64,000 bases of DNA from Paragordius varius. Lineage: Eukaryota > Nematomorpha. The translations under genes were made by a program, and so were the position numbers. Position 1 is the stretch's first letter. Each line of letters begins with the position of its first letter. This document shows positions 24,880 to 39,500 of this stretch, piece by piece. The notes below the pieces were generated by a model. It was not told the origin of the DNA and ran no database searches. It was given only the letters and a program-made list of their open reading frames with translations. The stretch is from contig OZ176050.1 of the NCBI GenBank assembly GCA_964247055.1, positions 8,060,001-8,124,000 of the forward strand, written 5' to 3'.

Positions 24880-25740
24880 CATCTAATATTAACCTCAAAC
24901 ACCCACAATTTTAGTTCGTCCAAAACTAATGTCTTGCTAATAATCGCGTCATATTTTGTAATTGCGTTACGCAGTGCCATCAGAAAAAAGGATGTCAAGT
25001 TATCGTTTGGAAAAAACATATGGTCAAGAATCCTATCGATCACATGTGAAACTTTGTTTTGGAATATTATGATTACATGTGAAAGAGCGTGCGCATTGGT
25101 AGACCGCACTAATACTAAAGCCATCAAAGAGTTATTGGATGTTCATTCAACTCTAACTCAACGGCAATAGACAGAAGCATCATATGTATAAAAAACAATC
25201 AATAGTCCCAGCAATGGGCGAGGCGAATAAATAAGGTAAATGGGTTGCACACAATTTGAATGATTGTCAAATCAAAAATTGCATGACTAGGGATCCTGCC
25301 TCAACGTAACAAAAAAAATCATTTTTGCATCGAATTGGGACGAGTCATCAGAAATGGCTCAATATCGTGGCTTTCTTCTTCAAATCGGTCCATCAACACC
25401 AATGCCAAATCGCTTAGGCACAAAACCATGTTGTGACTGGTGGTACTAAAGCGGTAAGAACTTTTCCTCGTGAAATTGTTAATACACAACAATATCGCTA
25501 ACAAATACCCAATTAAAACCATGCCTTGATCTAACAACTGTAATAATCCAGAAAACATGGCAAATTGATTTTGTTTGACAATGCTTCGTCTAATGAACAT
25601 ATTGAAAGACATCTTAAAATCGCTTTGGGATATTTTACCGCATTGGCTGAATTCTTCTGACCTGGAGTTATCTGATTAATACGACTTTGCATCAATGGTT
25701 CATACCCTCTTAGAACCGCACATAAATAATTTTAAAACAA
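24880..25740 (-). pseudogene. Decayed coding region of unidentified protein
   Basis: This block is visibly richer in G+C than its surroundings and has protein-like translations on the minus strand in more than one frame: GYEPLMQSRINQITPGQ, KYPKAILRCLSICSLDEA, then in another frame GLLQLLDQGMVL, and near 24900-25090 IIIFQNKVSHVIDRILDH and SFFLMALRNAITKYD. The residues look like helical-repeat protein of a large host gene. Frames do not join through convincing GT-AG pairs, so I read it as a pseudogene or translocated fragment. I could not identify the parent. Confidence 0.35.
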
Positions 25741-27619
25741 TCGGTTTAAAATTACAAGTCGGTTTTAATTTTTGGTTTGTGTTTCAAACAGGTAATTCTG
25801 AAGGCTGATAAATTGTTATTCTATAACTTTCACAACGTTATTAAAAACCGAAAAAGGGAAAAGTAATTTTTCATAATAATACTTTTTGGGTAGGTTCTTA
25901 ATACGAATGCAAATAGAACATTTTAAAAAATATTTTATAATTTAAATTAATTTTGTTCTGTAGACATATATTTTAAAAAGTAAATTTATTTTAAATAATC
26001 ATATCATGGTAAATATTAAGGTAATTATGGTTTGGTATATTTGAAAAACAGTTTTACTAATTAAATGATGGATCTTTTAAAATTTAAAAAATATGTAGTC
26101 CCCCGCCTAAAAACCAATGCAAAAAATAATATTGGAAGTTGATACCAGTATTATGCAAAAAGTATATTCAGATGAAAGGTTAGAATTTAATTCTATATTC
26201 GTGAAATAAGGGACTATAAAATTTTTAAACTTTTAACAACCGTTATGGAGATTTTGTTCCATTGTGTTAAAACTAAAAGTTTTATTGTTCAATGCATCAT
26301 TTTTTATTTTTGTCCAAAAAACTCACATAGGTTTTCAAAATAAAATTATTGATGTTTTATAATAGATATCGTATTGACTGCCTTATCAAAACTTCAAGGT
26401 TATTTCTACTTACGAGATCGAGATGAGAATATACATGTGAAGTTGGTCACAATGATTGGTAAATACAACAAAACAAGACTTGAATTACCTATAACAAAAA
26501 ATTCCCATTTCATTAGATGTTTTCATAAAACTTACTTTTTTGTATAATAAATTTAAGTAATATTATGCAAAGAGATGCCATTTACATGGTTGGAAATCGA
26601 GGGATATCATTCGGCCTTCTATACTGCAAATTTAATACAATAGCGCTTTCCCATAATGTCTGATTACTAGAAATGAAACCAAATACGTGCTATGTCAGAG
26701 GTGTTTCTTTTTTAAACTGATCATCCACATATAAGGAGCAGGGGTAAAACATGAGTTTAAGATATTGCTTGTAAAAACTCAACGTCAGTAGAGGGGAATT
26801 TTAATCTTGACCCAATATTTTAAATAGATCATATTTTGATTGAAATCTGGTATAATACCGTCATCTTATGGCGTTTTGCTTTCCGCCTTTACTTTTCCAA
26901 CCTCTAATTCCGTCAAATTCCACGATTAAATCTCACTTAACTGTGAGTGTTAACCCATGCTCATTATGCGTGACTGATGATTTCACAATAAGGAACTATG
27001 AAAAGTGATAAAAGTGGTTCCTATTTAGTTTTAATTTTTAGGCAACCGAATGCAAACTTGGTTACTATTATATCCAATCTGCAATCGGTAGGGCAAACCC
27101 ATCTTGTCTCAATTATGCAAAAACTATAATATTTCTATTATATGATTTTACTTATTTTGATAAATTATATTATAAAATACCTACCTTTGCCTAAGAATTG
27201 TTGGAATATTAATAAATTGTTGCTTTTTATGTCAATAAAATTTATGGGGGGTTTATGATGAATATATTGGTTTAAAAATTATTGATGAGATAAATTTGTT
27301 CTTGTATGTGGTGGAAGAAAAAAGCGATAATATCACAAACAAAACTGGGTTTTAAAGCAGCACCGTTCTAAAAGATCCTATTTATATGTGTGCCTATAAT
27401 TATTGGCTGATATTGTTTTTGTTTAGTCTCTCTCTAAACACATTCCTAAACGTGTGCATACATTCTCCCACACCAATAACTATTGTATATGCGACACATA
27501 GCCTATTTAGTTCTTGCTTTCACAAAATTATTGATTTTATTATCAATAATATGTATGCATGTATACATATATAATAATAAAGGTAATTCTGGTCACGATT
27601 AAAACAAATTTAGCCATTC

Positions 27620-27623
<4 letters not shown>

Positions 27624-27666
<43 letters not shown>
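27624..27666. repeat. (TA)n microsatellite
   Basis: About 21 uninterrupted TA units. Confidence 0.95.
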
Positions 27667-27668
<2 letters not shown>

Positions 27669-27924
27669 CATAAGCAATAAAAGGTAAAAAGAAACAACAT
27701 TGGCTTGTTGCGTAATTTGGGCCAAATATATCGATATTACCTGCTTGTAGTTAAAATATATGGAAATCTTAAAAAATTAAAATCTGTTAAATATATCTAC
27801 TATGCATATTAAAATCGTTACATATAGATATGATTAACAAAGTTGCTTCCTACGATTAATGTTGAATTCTAACAAAAAATGTTCGTCATATTGGGGCATA
27901 TTGTTAGAAAAATCTTAAATTCAT

Positions 27925-28510
27925 TTAACAATTGGATATAACACATTCATTTTAGTCCTTTGATTCAAATTGGGGTAGTTAAATACCCCAGGCCTGTTTA
28001 TAATTAAATTTTTTAAAAAATATGGAATTAATCGAAACCATGGCAAAATTTTGCACTTATATAACATTAATAAACCCAAATATATAAAAAAATTTATTCA
28101 AAAATACTTGATATTACTTATTTTAAGCTAAAACCGAAAGGTAAAAATTTAGTCAATTTGACATGCGTGCAATGGTAAAATTGAAAAACAATACAAAATA
28201 AACAGCTTTTTCTATTTCTATCAATGTTAGATGTAATTTAAATCAAAAATTAGCTTTGATTTTACCCTTAAAATCAAATAAAGACGATATTTTGCAAAAT
28301 TTTTGTAAAATAAAAATGGCGGCCAAGTAGTTTGACATGGAGCTTTTTTTTAAAACAAAATTTTATTTAGATATTTTGGCATATTTATATAATATTTATT
28401 AGGATAGAAGCATAAATTTAAATTGGGACCGTTTCCTTCAGTAGGTTTTTAAAAATCCCTACTCAAATTTAGTCTGGGGTATTTGGATGCCCCAATTTGC
28501 AAAGTGTTAA
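27925..28510 (-). repeat. TTAA-flanked MITE, copy C (inverted)
   Basis: Full-length member of the 4143 family in the opposite orientation: TTAA at 27925-27928 and 28507-28510, ends AACAATTGGATA and GCAAAGTG, arms TTTGATTCAAATTGGGGTA and its inverse. The inner palindrome around TTAAATACCCC is well kept. 586 bp, non-coding. Confidence 0.82.
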
Positions 28511-29489
28511 TTTGATATATTACTTTAAACCAGATTTAACCAGTATTTATCTTAACATTTTTAGTTCGATTTTTATAGTAAAATGCCATAAGTAACCCTT
28601 ATGAATGTTGGGTAATTTTAAACAAAACCATGTAACATATAATTTATAAATTAAAAAAAATCTAGATAACCTAGAAAGCGAATGATTTCGAATTTCGCCA
28701 AAAAGGATTACGATTGAATTAAAATGCAAGTGCTTATTTTCAAAAAAAATTACTTCACATAAAATTACAAGTTTAGCTTTTATAATGAACGAGGAATTAA
28801 ATTATTTTCATTATTCCACTTAATTAATTTTAGTTTAGATAATATACATTGTAGGCATTGCCGTTGCATATTAATTAATGTTAACTCATACATTGTTTAA
28901 ATATTTTATAGCTATTAAATTTTAATTATCTTCCAATTTTGGTACTAGTATTTGCAACTGCTTTATATAATATAGCCTTTTTTGCAAGATACGTAAAATT
29001 AAAACCTAAATTCTCAAAAATTTGTCATATTAATGAGGATTTTAATTTAATTATTTTATAAAAACAACAAATGTCACTTATGTGATAAATTTAAAATTGT
29101 ATAATGTTTTTGATAAAAGATATCTAATTGGAAGAAAGATAGTATTCAATTTAATATCATTTACCGGGATATAATTTTTAGATTAACCCATTAGTTAACT
29201 AGATTTTATCAAAATAATGATGAGATTATAAAATAATTTGGGTCTAACGCTTTATTATTGGATAAACACAAAAAACTCGATGTGTTAAACAGCTGATAAT
29301 GCCATTTTATTACCGGCTAAAATATCGAAAAGATTCATATATTTACATAAGTCAATTTCAAAATTTCAATAAAAAGTATTTTTGAGGTCCCGATTACCAT
29401 GTCAATAATTATGAATCAATATAAAAAAAATTAACCTTGCCCCCCAAAAAATGTAAAACAATAACAATTTAAAATAAATATATTTAATT

Positions 29490-29843
29490 GTGGCTCGATA
29501 TTTTTATTATAATTTTGAATATCTCGACAAATTCTCTTTTAAATTTTCGAATTTATCTTTTGAGCTATACAAATCTGCTAAAAACTTATTGCAAACCCTT
29601 ATTAAGTTTAAGCAATGTATAGAATCAGTTATGTATGCACTGTCATTTGATCGCTTATGTGGCGCCTCAAATATTTTTATGAATTTCTATACCATTAAAT
29701 TCTTTAAATTTAGACTTATACTGAGCATAAAATTGACCCAAAAAATGAAAATTGATTCACAAAAAATTCTTTCAGAATATAAAGATTCCGAGATTATCCA
29801 CCAAAGCTTATCCAAGTTCTCTGAAAAAGAAATGCAAACATAA
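29490..29843 (+). other. Unassigned open frame (117 codons)
   Basis: An open frame with GTG at 29490 and first in-frame ATG about 47 codons in; ends at a TAA. The C-terminal part (KIDSQKILSEYKDSEII) looks plausible as protein, but there is no recognised motif, no clear splice partner and no upstream start. It could be a fragment of a decayed gene. Confidence 0.2.
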
Positions 29844-30569
29844 CAGTTATTAAAGGTCTTATTTTAACACATTAAATCCATTTTTTGGTTATTTCCTAAC
29901 AAAATATTTTCCTTTGCACGAGACAATAATTTTTTTGTGAAATGCAAAAGCCAAGCTTAGCTCCAAGGACGTTGCTAGAGAGAGACTGTGGAAAAAGGTC
30001 ATTCACTTGGTGGCTAGCCTCTGTGTTTGGGATGAAATGTGTTGTGGATATTAATGAAAAAAATTAATGATGTCTAGCTTTTTAGATACAGCTTTACGTG
30101 TATAATAATCCATATACGATGAAATTTATAGGCCTGTTGTGCTTAACTGCGCTCTTTGAATGCAAAAGATTGTATGTCCATTTAGTAAATTAAGCGCAAT
30201 TTAATCAATATATAATCAATAAATTATAATAGTGAATCGATAAAACAAAGGAAAATAAATCTAAGATGCCAAAAAAATTTGAAATTGTAATGTAAGAAAT
30301 TGATAGGGAAATTATAACATAATCGGCTCAATAAGCTATTTCAAATTTAGTTTTTATAAATTAAGCACGGAGAGCCGATTTCAAATAAATATATATACAT
30401 CAAATAAAACGATGTTTAATGTCAATGAATTACGAACAGCCTTATTTAAAAAACGCTTTGCCCTTTGATCAAAACAAAGTAAACCGTTGTTATGATATCA
30501 TTTTAAATATAGTAAGTATTTTTTTAAGTTTTGCGGATAAATTGTATTACAGCTTAGAAAGTTAAACCT

Positions 30570-33500
30570 TTACCATAAATTTAAGATCCAATTTTTCTTA
30601 AAAATTATTAAATAAATATTTTCAAAGTTTCTCAATATATTTTTAGAAATAACCTCTTGGTACTGTACATTCTGATGTTCAAACAAAGCTTGCTTATCAG
30701 CGATATTTGCCTTTTGCAATTTAATCATTTTGGTTGGTGAAACTTTTCCACTGTTTACCAGCTTAGGGTTATGAAAGTAATGATATAGGCATGATACATA
30801 GGTAATGATGGACCTTTCGTCCGGTTCAAAATCCATCACATCTAATACCAAAATATATTGAAAATTCAAAATTCAAATTTTTTTACTGTAATAAGGGCTA
30901 ACAGTTATTTATTTAAAAATTAAACAATTAGAACAATTATCACAGGCATAAGTCTTTCTATCAATTTTTAATTATGAATAGGAGTTAATATTTTTTATTT
31001 GTAATTGTTGTAAAATGTTAGATATTTTCCTGTTTACTTAAATTTGTTCATAATTATTACGAGTTCATACCGCCAGAACCTGTTAGATCAGTAATCGGTT
31101 TTCATACAAAACATCTTTACAATAATTATTTTGGAACCAATATCAATAAAATTGAAGTATTAAAAAGTTAAACTAAAAATACGAGTTTCTTTTGGTGCTA
31201 AAGTTAAGCAAAAATGGAATGGTATTATGATATATTTTAGACTTCTGATTTTGAAATTCTAAAAATGTGCAAACGTTATTAGTTACAGCTGAAATTTATA
31301 AATCGGAAAAAACACAAAGTTACCTTCAGGATCTAGTAGCTTATTAATTCCCAAATAAATATCAGCTATTTCAAATGCATCTTTGAGGTTACGCCAAGCA
31401 TCATCAGCTTGATACGATTCATAATCAACCAAATCAGGCCTATTTTTAACATAATAAAGTGAATATACATAGATAGCTTAAATGAGATTTTGTGTCGATA
31501 CTATTTTTTAGTTGTTTGATTTAATAGTGTAGTAAAGCCCTTTCGTCAAGTTGCCCCGATTGTGGGAAATAATACATGGCATAATATCCGAATCCTGACC
31601 CTTTTTTGAGATAAATTGATAATTACGCTATGAATATATTTTTAATTAAATTATATTCTAATAAGGTAAATTAAAGAATGATACCATTTTTGTATTAAAA
31701 TTGTTAAATTTCATTATGTAACATTATAAATGAAAACTATGAGAATTGACTGGAACTGTATTAAAAATTAACCGAAATAAATTTATTTTTAAATGAGCTA
31801 ATAGGTTATTAGGCACTCTAAGTCTCAAAAAGTTCATTATCAAGGAGATACTTATATCGGGTACCCTGTTCATATAAAGTTATGTATTTAATCGCATTTG
31901 TCTCTCTAAAAAATTATCTTAATAAACTATTTTAATATTTAAGCTTGAAATAACAAGAATTACGGTATTAATACAACATTTAGTGCACACATGAAAAATA
32001 TATTACCGCTATAAATTCAATTACTGTCATTTATAAAACATTTACCGCACTATGAATATTTTACGAAATTTACCTGTATGAATGTATCAGCGCTAAAAAT
32101 CCCAATCCATTTCTCCAGCTGTAGGAAAAGTTCGTTATATCAACTCCTTTGTATCTGAACGTGAAAATTTTTTAATGTTTAATTAAGATAATATCAAAGC
32201 CAACATCGAAAACAAATTTAGTAAAGTTATGCTGATTTTGGGGAGGTAGGCTCAAAAACTAATTCAAGTTAGCTGTTCAAAAATTTAAAATTTTTTAAAA
32301 TAAATAAAATAATATTAGTTAAATATATATATATATATATAGTTAGCATTCATGATTATCTATAAAATAGAGTTAAAAAATTTGCTAATTATATCATAGG
32401 GTGATAATAATTATCTAATGGTTAGAATTTTCAATTCCCTAATATTTTGAAATAATATTGTTGGGATAAAAAACTATTTTTCAAAAATATTTAAAACATA
32501 AAAATAAATAGTATACTGATATATATTCAAGTTATAAGATAATATTTACTCCATTTGGTATCGAATAATAGACATTTGTGTTAATTTTATAAAATTAAGT
32601 TGTATAATTCCTAGACTATTATTCTGAAAAGCAATGGAATATTTAAATTCTATCATCATTAAAAACCATACTAATTATTTATTCTATCATTATCTTTAAA
32701 TGTACCTTTTTTGGCTAATTTCATTGATTAACAAATAATTTATTACGAAAAATATTTTTAGATGAATGCTAAAAATTAGTTTCAGGCTATAATTCCTGAA
32801 ACTTCTCTCTCCCTTATTTAGCCAGTGGTTTTCTGTACCCAAAATTGCCAAAAAACTATAAATTATATTAAACCCACAATGATTAAGATGTATTACTTGT
32901 GTGCTTTCAGCCCGCAACCGTTCTGACTTTACTGATTAATATTAATATTCAAATTCAATTCTTCAATTATCTTTTTAATTAAATATATGACAAAAAATAA
33001 AATCCAAATACTAATTACCCAAATGTTTGACGTTGACACCAAATTAATAAGGCATTTTTGGAGAATGCTTTAGCTTCTTGTAACGAATTTTTATCTTTTT
33101 GAAAACCTGACATACTATATCTACGGGATTCTTCCTGAGTCTAATAATATAATACATAATATAAATATAAAAATATATTGATGGACAATCGAATGACATA
33201 TCTTAAATCTATTTTAGCATTATTTCACAATATCTACAATAAATTTTTTAAGGCCCCTATAAAGGAAGTCAGTATAATTAGGGATCCACAAATATCATTT
33301 CAATTTGGCAGCGACGTGTGACAGGGCACAGCTAACATATTTATTAATAATACATATTGAAAATTTGATTAGCATCTTTAACTGATTATTATTTATAAAA
33401 GCGGTGAATTTGTAATAATTGGAAATGTACTATCCAATTTAGGCAATTAAAAAAATATATAATAAAGTACTAAAGTGATTGAAATGTGTTCGATCTGATA

Positions 33501-36500
33501 TCGCAAAATTATTGTCCATATAAGTCCCAATATTAAACGGCCATTTCCATCCACGATGTCTTCTGATCCAATGTTTTCCAAATGTACCTAAAAAAAATGT
33601 TTCCATATTTAACAAAAATAAAAGATATTTTATGAATATACAATTTAATTATTTAATTAATCACTAAATTTTATCCATATAAATATTTATATTATCTTAA
33701 GATAAACTTAAAAATCTACAATCAACTAATTATACATAATCAATTCAATGTTAAATAACTTTGGTATTGATCCCTTTTTAACGTCGTTTCACAAAACAAC
33801 TATGATTATTTTATTTTTATGGCCAACAAAGCCTTTTGCTACTTCCCCATGGTGGCTGGGTTACTTTGGTGAACTAACACCAGAGGCATATTTATATTCT
33901 GCAATACAATATACTTTGCAAGGAGATTTTTTTACAATGGCACTCAAAAGTAAAAACCTTGCCCCAACCTTTTAACCATGTATGCGGAAAATCATGGTAA
34001 AACTTTACTTTTAAAGTTAAAGTAACTATGAATCAATTATTTTTAAGATTAATGATTAAATTAACCCATTTTTCGGTTTTTTAAGCTTTATACAGCACTT
34101 TACAGTTAGAAATATGGCTTATGTGGGATGTATTTTCGTTACTTACGAAAAAAATGTTTAACGCTAAGCTTTTAATGATTTTTGGCATGGCTATGACAGT
34201 TTATGAAACCGTTTTTGTTTAACGATTCCAAAAAAAAGATGATAATTTCCGGTTCCAAAAACGGATTTGGTTTTAATCTTTGCTTTTAATCCTAATTTTG
34301 CTAATTGATAATATAATAAAAGGATTAAAAGCGGATGATTCTTTTATAATTTAATTATATTTACTATGGCCGAATTTATTATTTCACACATTCATCTAAT
34401 AACTCCTACCATCGTTTATAAAATCTACATATAATATTAATGGTATAATTGTATTTATCAAATTTTGTAAAATAAATCTAAGGTCAAAAAAGGTGTACCT
34501 TGTTACTCAAAAATGCTAGACATACATTGACATTTTCGATTTTTTGTACCCGTAATTTTCCAGAATTCGGCTTCCCTAATTCTTCTTCCGACAAGATTTC
34601 AAGCAAATTCCAAAGTAAAATACCATTTTCAAGGTCATGATACAAATCATTTATAGTTAAATCTCTCTATCCGTATTTACAACAAAAAAAACTATAATTA
34701 TATTACTATTTATATATAAAAATTGGTTTCAATTATTAATATCATCATTGTTTTTTTTAATAAAACACCTGTACAATTATTTAAACCAAACATCAAATTA
34801 ACTCGATGGTTTTACAAAAGATGTATTCATTCTTGGTGATTTTTTTCGATTTAAATTAAAAAAATAAGTATCAACAACTTATCGTAATTTAATTTTAATT
34901 ACATATAAAATATAAAATACTTTGCGAAGTTGACTGTTACACCATTTGGTAAATGTTTTTTTCTGTGTATTAGCCATAGCCAACTGCAGATGTTTGAACC
35001 TTTCATCCTGTTCATCTGGTGTTTTTGGGCGTTGTGATAAAAAATCTTTTTTAACGAAATCATCTTCATCAACTAGATTTTCTGTATTTCCAATGCTTTC
35101 CAATTTTGATTCTATTTTCGTGGCAATAATTATAATAGAAAACAAAATTTAAATGGTTTAAAATTTCTAGTTAATTGATTATATACAAATCATTACAATA
35201 GCTAATATTTAAAGTTTTACAAGATGCTGTTGAAATTTTAGGAAAGATACTGTTTAATTTATCTATAAGCAATAAATTTCTTTATCGAGCAATCTCGGAT
35301 TTTACTTTTTTAATAATGTTAGCCTATTTTAGAGAGGTTGGTCAGAAAATTTGAGTTTGGAGATCTCATCTAAAAATCAAAATTCAATATAAATTTTAGA
35401 TTATGTACCATTATAATGATATTTTTGGAATGAAGTATATATCTTTCGCTAAAATATTATTTAACATAATATGGCTAGGTTTGCGACTTTTTGAATCGGA
35501 GTACCAGAAAAATGAAAATGACTTTTTTATATCACGTAAAGCCTAACCCCATAAATATCCTGACACATACCGGAATATAGATTTTTTTGAGGAGTGTTTG
35601 TGTGCACTGTTTATGATTAATAGATTGTAAGTAAACCACTTATATCAAATTAAGAAATCGTAACTTATCAGGGATAGTTAAAGCTCAAGGCTGGGACAGA
35701 AATACTATAAATGTCCAATGAACTTGAATTAAAAATGAGAACATTGAACACATGGGTAGTTTTTCCTTAGGAATCAGATTATTAATATGAAGAAAATCAA
35801 TAATTTTGTTGTTTAGCCTAAAAACACTGTGTGTATTTTTTTCGGATTTTGGTTGTTGCTTTATGAATAAAAGGTAAAGATGCTATCATAGGGTAAGTTC
35901 AACGATTCTTTTTATATTTAGCTTCTTTAAAAGATTCGGTGAGAATAACTATTCCTAGATATAGTTTTGTTTATTTCAGGTTTTCTGTGGATCGAATCAC
36001 AAATTGTATTGGCACAATAAATCAATCAGAGCGATTTTTAAGCTGATTGGTGATGGGAATCTACAATCAGTAAGCTTTGTGTGGGTAGATTTATGATAAA
36101 TTTTGTGTCAAAAAGCGTTGTTTGGTCCGTTACTAAAATATACGTCAAAGTTTAAAAAATATTATATCAGGGGTTGGAACCCGAGCCCAAATTTGGGAAA
36201 GGTTCCAAAACGGGTTTTAAAATTTTAACTGGTTTCAGTTCTTCAAATTTATTTCGGTTCCAGAACCGATTTTTAAAAATTGGAAGATGTTCCAAAACGG
36301 TTCAAAATGTTCCGGTTCTCATCGTAGAACAACTGTTCCAATCAGATAACCGCAAACAACGGTTCTTGCAGTTCTGGTTCCAAGCCCTGATATATTATGT
36401 TCTGAGATTTTATGTAATTATCTAAATTGTTGATAAAAATTGCATAATCGTGGAAAGAATCTAACTCATGTAGCCTTATTGCGAATATATCATCTACGTA

Positions 36501-39500
36501 TCTGTACCATACTATAAGCTGAAGCGTGGTTGAATTTTCGTTGCTCGAGATCTTACCATGTCGGTTAGAATCGGTGAAAGGCTAGAACCCATAGGGGTTG
36601 CGCTGTTTGTAATAATTTTTGTTATGCAATAATGTTAAAAGACATATTCTTACTATTTTATCTGGATGTAGTCCTTTTTTCGTTGATTATCAACATTCGA
36701 TCACTTTTGATCTCGAAATTTTGATGAATAGAGATTCAACATCGAAACTTACAAGAGTATTGCTCTAATTTATTTTTTTCTTAACTATTTTGTATGTGGT
36801 GGTTTGTTTGATGTATAAATATTAGACGTTTAAGAAGTTGTTAAAACAAAATATTTGTGGTTGTATTTATATTGTTACATCGGTTAATGGCATCTTTATG
36901 AAGCTTGGGGCACCCTATAATTCGAGGACGTACGGTGAATTTCGCAATACATTATTTCTAACATTGTGCGAGAGGTTGGTCGTTTTACATATTTTTGACA
37001 AATTTAATGATATAGGTGTTGGATTTTTTTGATTGCTGTTTACTCTGTATTATATATGAAATCTTCCATTTTTAAATGTAAAAATTTTTATTTAAAGTAT
37101 AAATTGAAATTATATAGACAAAACGTAAAAATATAAAGACAAATATTTTTTTCTAAAAGACAACCATACTTTTCGAATCTTAATTTCAATGATAACTCAT
37201 TGTTTTAAATTAAAAAAGTAGGAAATAAAGATGGAAATTAAATTAAAGGCAATTTATGTATTATACGATTGTAATTAAAATATTTTAATAGAATAAATTA
37301 AGGTTTGAAGAAGTATAACTGTTTTTTAGAAAAAAAAATTGTCTTTATATTTTTAAGTTTTGTCCGTATAATTTCAATTTTTACTGTAATACCAAAAAGC
37401 ATTACTTTATCAGCAAGTTAATCATTATATTTGGGTTGTTGATTGCCCTTTTGAAGGCATCTCAGATCATGTAAAGTTTGGAAGTTAAACTTTGGCTTTT
37501 TAAAATGCTTCATGTTTCCAACCGTTCAACCACGCTTCAGATTAGTAGACAAACAGGTTCACAGACGATATATTTGTAATATGGCCATGTGGGATAGATT
37601 TCCTCCAAGATTATTTAAGTTATGTCAGAAATTTTGATAATAGCATAAAATTCTTAATGAAATATATATAATACTTTAAACTTCCTTGAGAAACAGTTAG
37701 GTAAAGGACTAAACTTCGGCCCAAAATTTATCGTAAACCACACATATTAATATCTAAATGTAGATTTCCATTACCATCCAGCACAAAAGTGTTCTATAAC
37801 ACGGTGCACTTCAAATAAATGTTTATGATTCATATATCATTTGTAAAATTATTATGAATATCGAAATGCTAAATGCGGTATACAAGAAAAAATATTCTAA
37901 TTTTTCTGCTATTAGTCAATAAAATCGCACATTTATCCCACATATGGTCAACTAAAATTAGATACAATAGGGGAAGTCAGGTATACCTAAGGTGACCAGA
38001 TTTTTTGAGGGAAAAAGCGGGACAAATCTGGGGGGGTCATTGGGGGTTACAACCAAAAATTTTTATACAAAAAAATTATTGTAATATTTATTTATTTTTA
38101 ACACAAATACATTATAAATATAAAAAGATTTGTACCTTACATGGTGTTTGTAACCTATTCAATAAATTTACATGTGCGCGAACAAAGGATGAAGTGATTG
38201 TAATATTCTAGGAAAAAAGAATAAAGACGAAATCATCACAAAGTGCGCTGGGTGATGCAAGAAGTGGCACAAAAAATATTTTTAACAATTTAGCGAATAA
38301 TCTTAATTAAAACATTATTGGCAGATACACAACGCTATTCAAACAGCTACTGATTTGTTACCCCTGGATGTGGAAAATATAGATGTTAAAATGCTTGGAT
38401 ATTGTAGAACAGTTGGTTAGTTCTTTTGCCAGCGATTGAAATATTTATAAAAATGTGATCTCCTAGAATCCTATTTTTTATCATAGGAAAAATGTCAAAA
38501 TTCCAAGTCAAAAAAGGTTAGAAAATAATTTTATACCATTACCTAATCGCAATATTATAAATCATACAGAAAAACAAGGCTCAATGAATAGCCAGAAAAT
38601 AAAAATGTTTTATACAAACAGAAAAGATTATTTGGAAGACAAGACGGTGCACAATGACACTTTTTTATGAAGTCTCATTATTAAATAAATATATTGAATG
38701 AAAACTTATATTATGGACAACAGAAAAAAATACGTAGGATAGAAATGGTTAAAATAATCATTTCAATAATATTTTAATTGTAGAATTTGCATTATTTTTA
38801 CCAACCACTGCTATTGAACGGTTTTTCCACAGTAAATTAAGTAAGGACACGGAATTAAATTTAAATGTTGAATAAAAGCCATTTTATGTGTTCAAATATA
38901 ATTTGACAAATTATGAAGACTTATACAATATTTTAAGTAATTTTGTTTATTTTTTTACATAAAAACTTTATAAATATAAGAAAATATTTTATTCTTTGGT
39001 ATATTTTTTGTTTGAGTGAATGCGTTTTAGCAGATTGTCATCATTTTTTAAAATATTGTAGAAGTCTTCACAAGAATTTGTCAAATTATATTTGACAGAT
39101 AAAACGGCCTTTAAAGTTTCAACATTTAAATTTGATTTTTCCGATGCCTGATTTACTGTGGAAAAAACGCGCTCAGTAGCAACGTTGGTTCCAGGTAAAG
39201 ATAGTGCGAATTCCACAATTTTTAAAATATTATTGTATGTAATATAGTTGGCTTCAAAATGCTGAAATATTTCCAACCATTTCTTTTCTAATGTTTATTT
39301 TTCTTTTGTCCATAATATAAGTTTTTAATTATTAATATTTCTTTTAACTAATGATATTTCAGAAAAAGGATCATTTTCTCAAAGATTACTTTTTGAGAAT
39401 TTTTGGGAGCAGATATAATCAAATGATTTTTGAATATCGCACCAATTAAATTCTGATTTTAATGTTATCCAATGAAAATGATCAATTTCATTGAATTGCG

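Larger units (their letters stand above)
25741..30569. other. Gene-poor stretch with MITE and microsatellite
   Basis: Holds the MITE at 27925, a (TA)n run at 27624-27666 and an unassigned open frame at 29490-29843. If the spectrin-like gene has further exons they should be here on the minus strand, but I find no spectrin-repeat sequence. Confidence 0.45.

Noticed and set aside
30570-35111. Initial call of alpha-actinin
   Set aside because: [27 protein letters not shown] and LLDPEDV followed by [10 protein letters not shown] fit beta-spectrin better than alpha-actinin, and no EF-hand or actinin repeats follow.
36168-36425. 83-codon frame across the GGTTCC element
   Set aside because: Its residues only translate the repeated GGTTCC/AAACGG motifs of a non-coding MITE.
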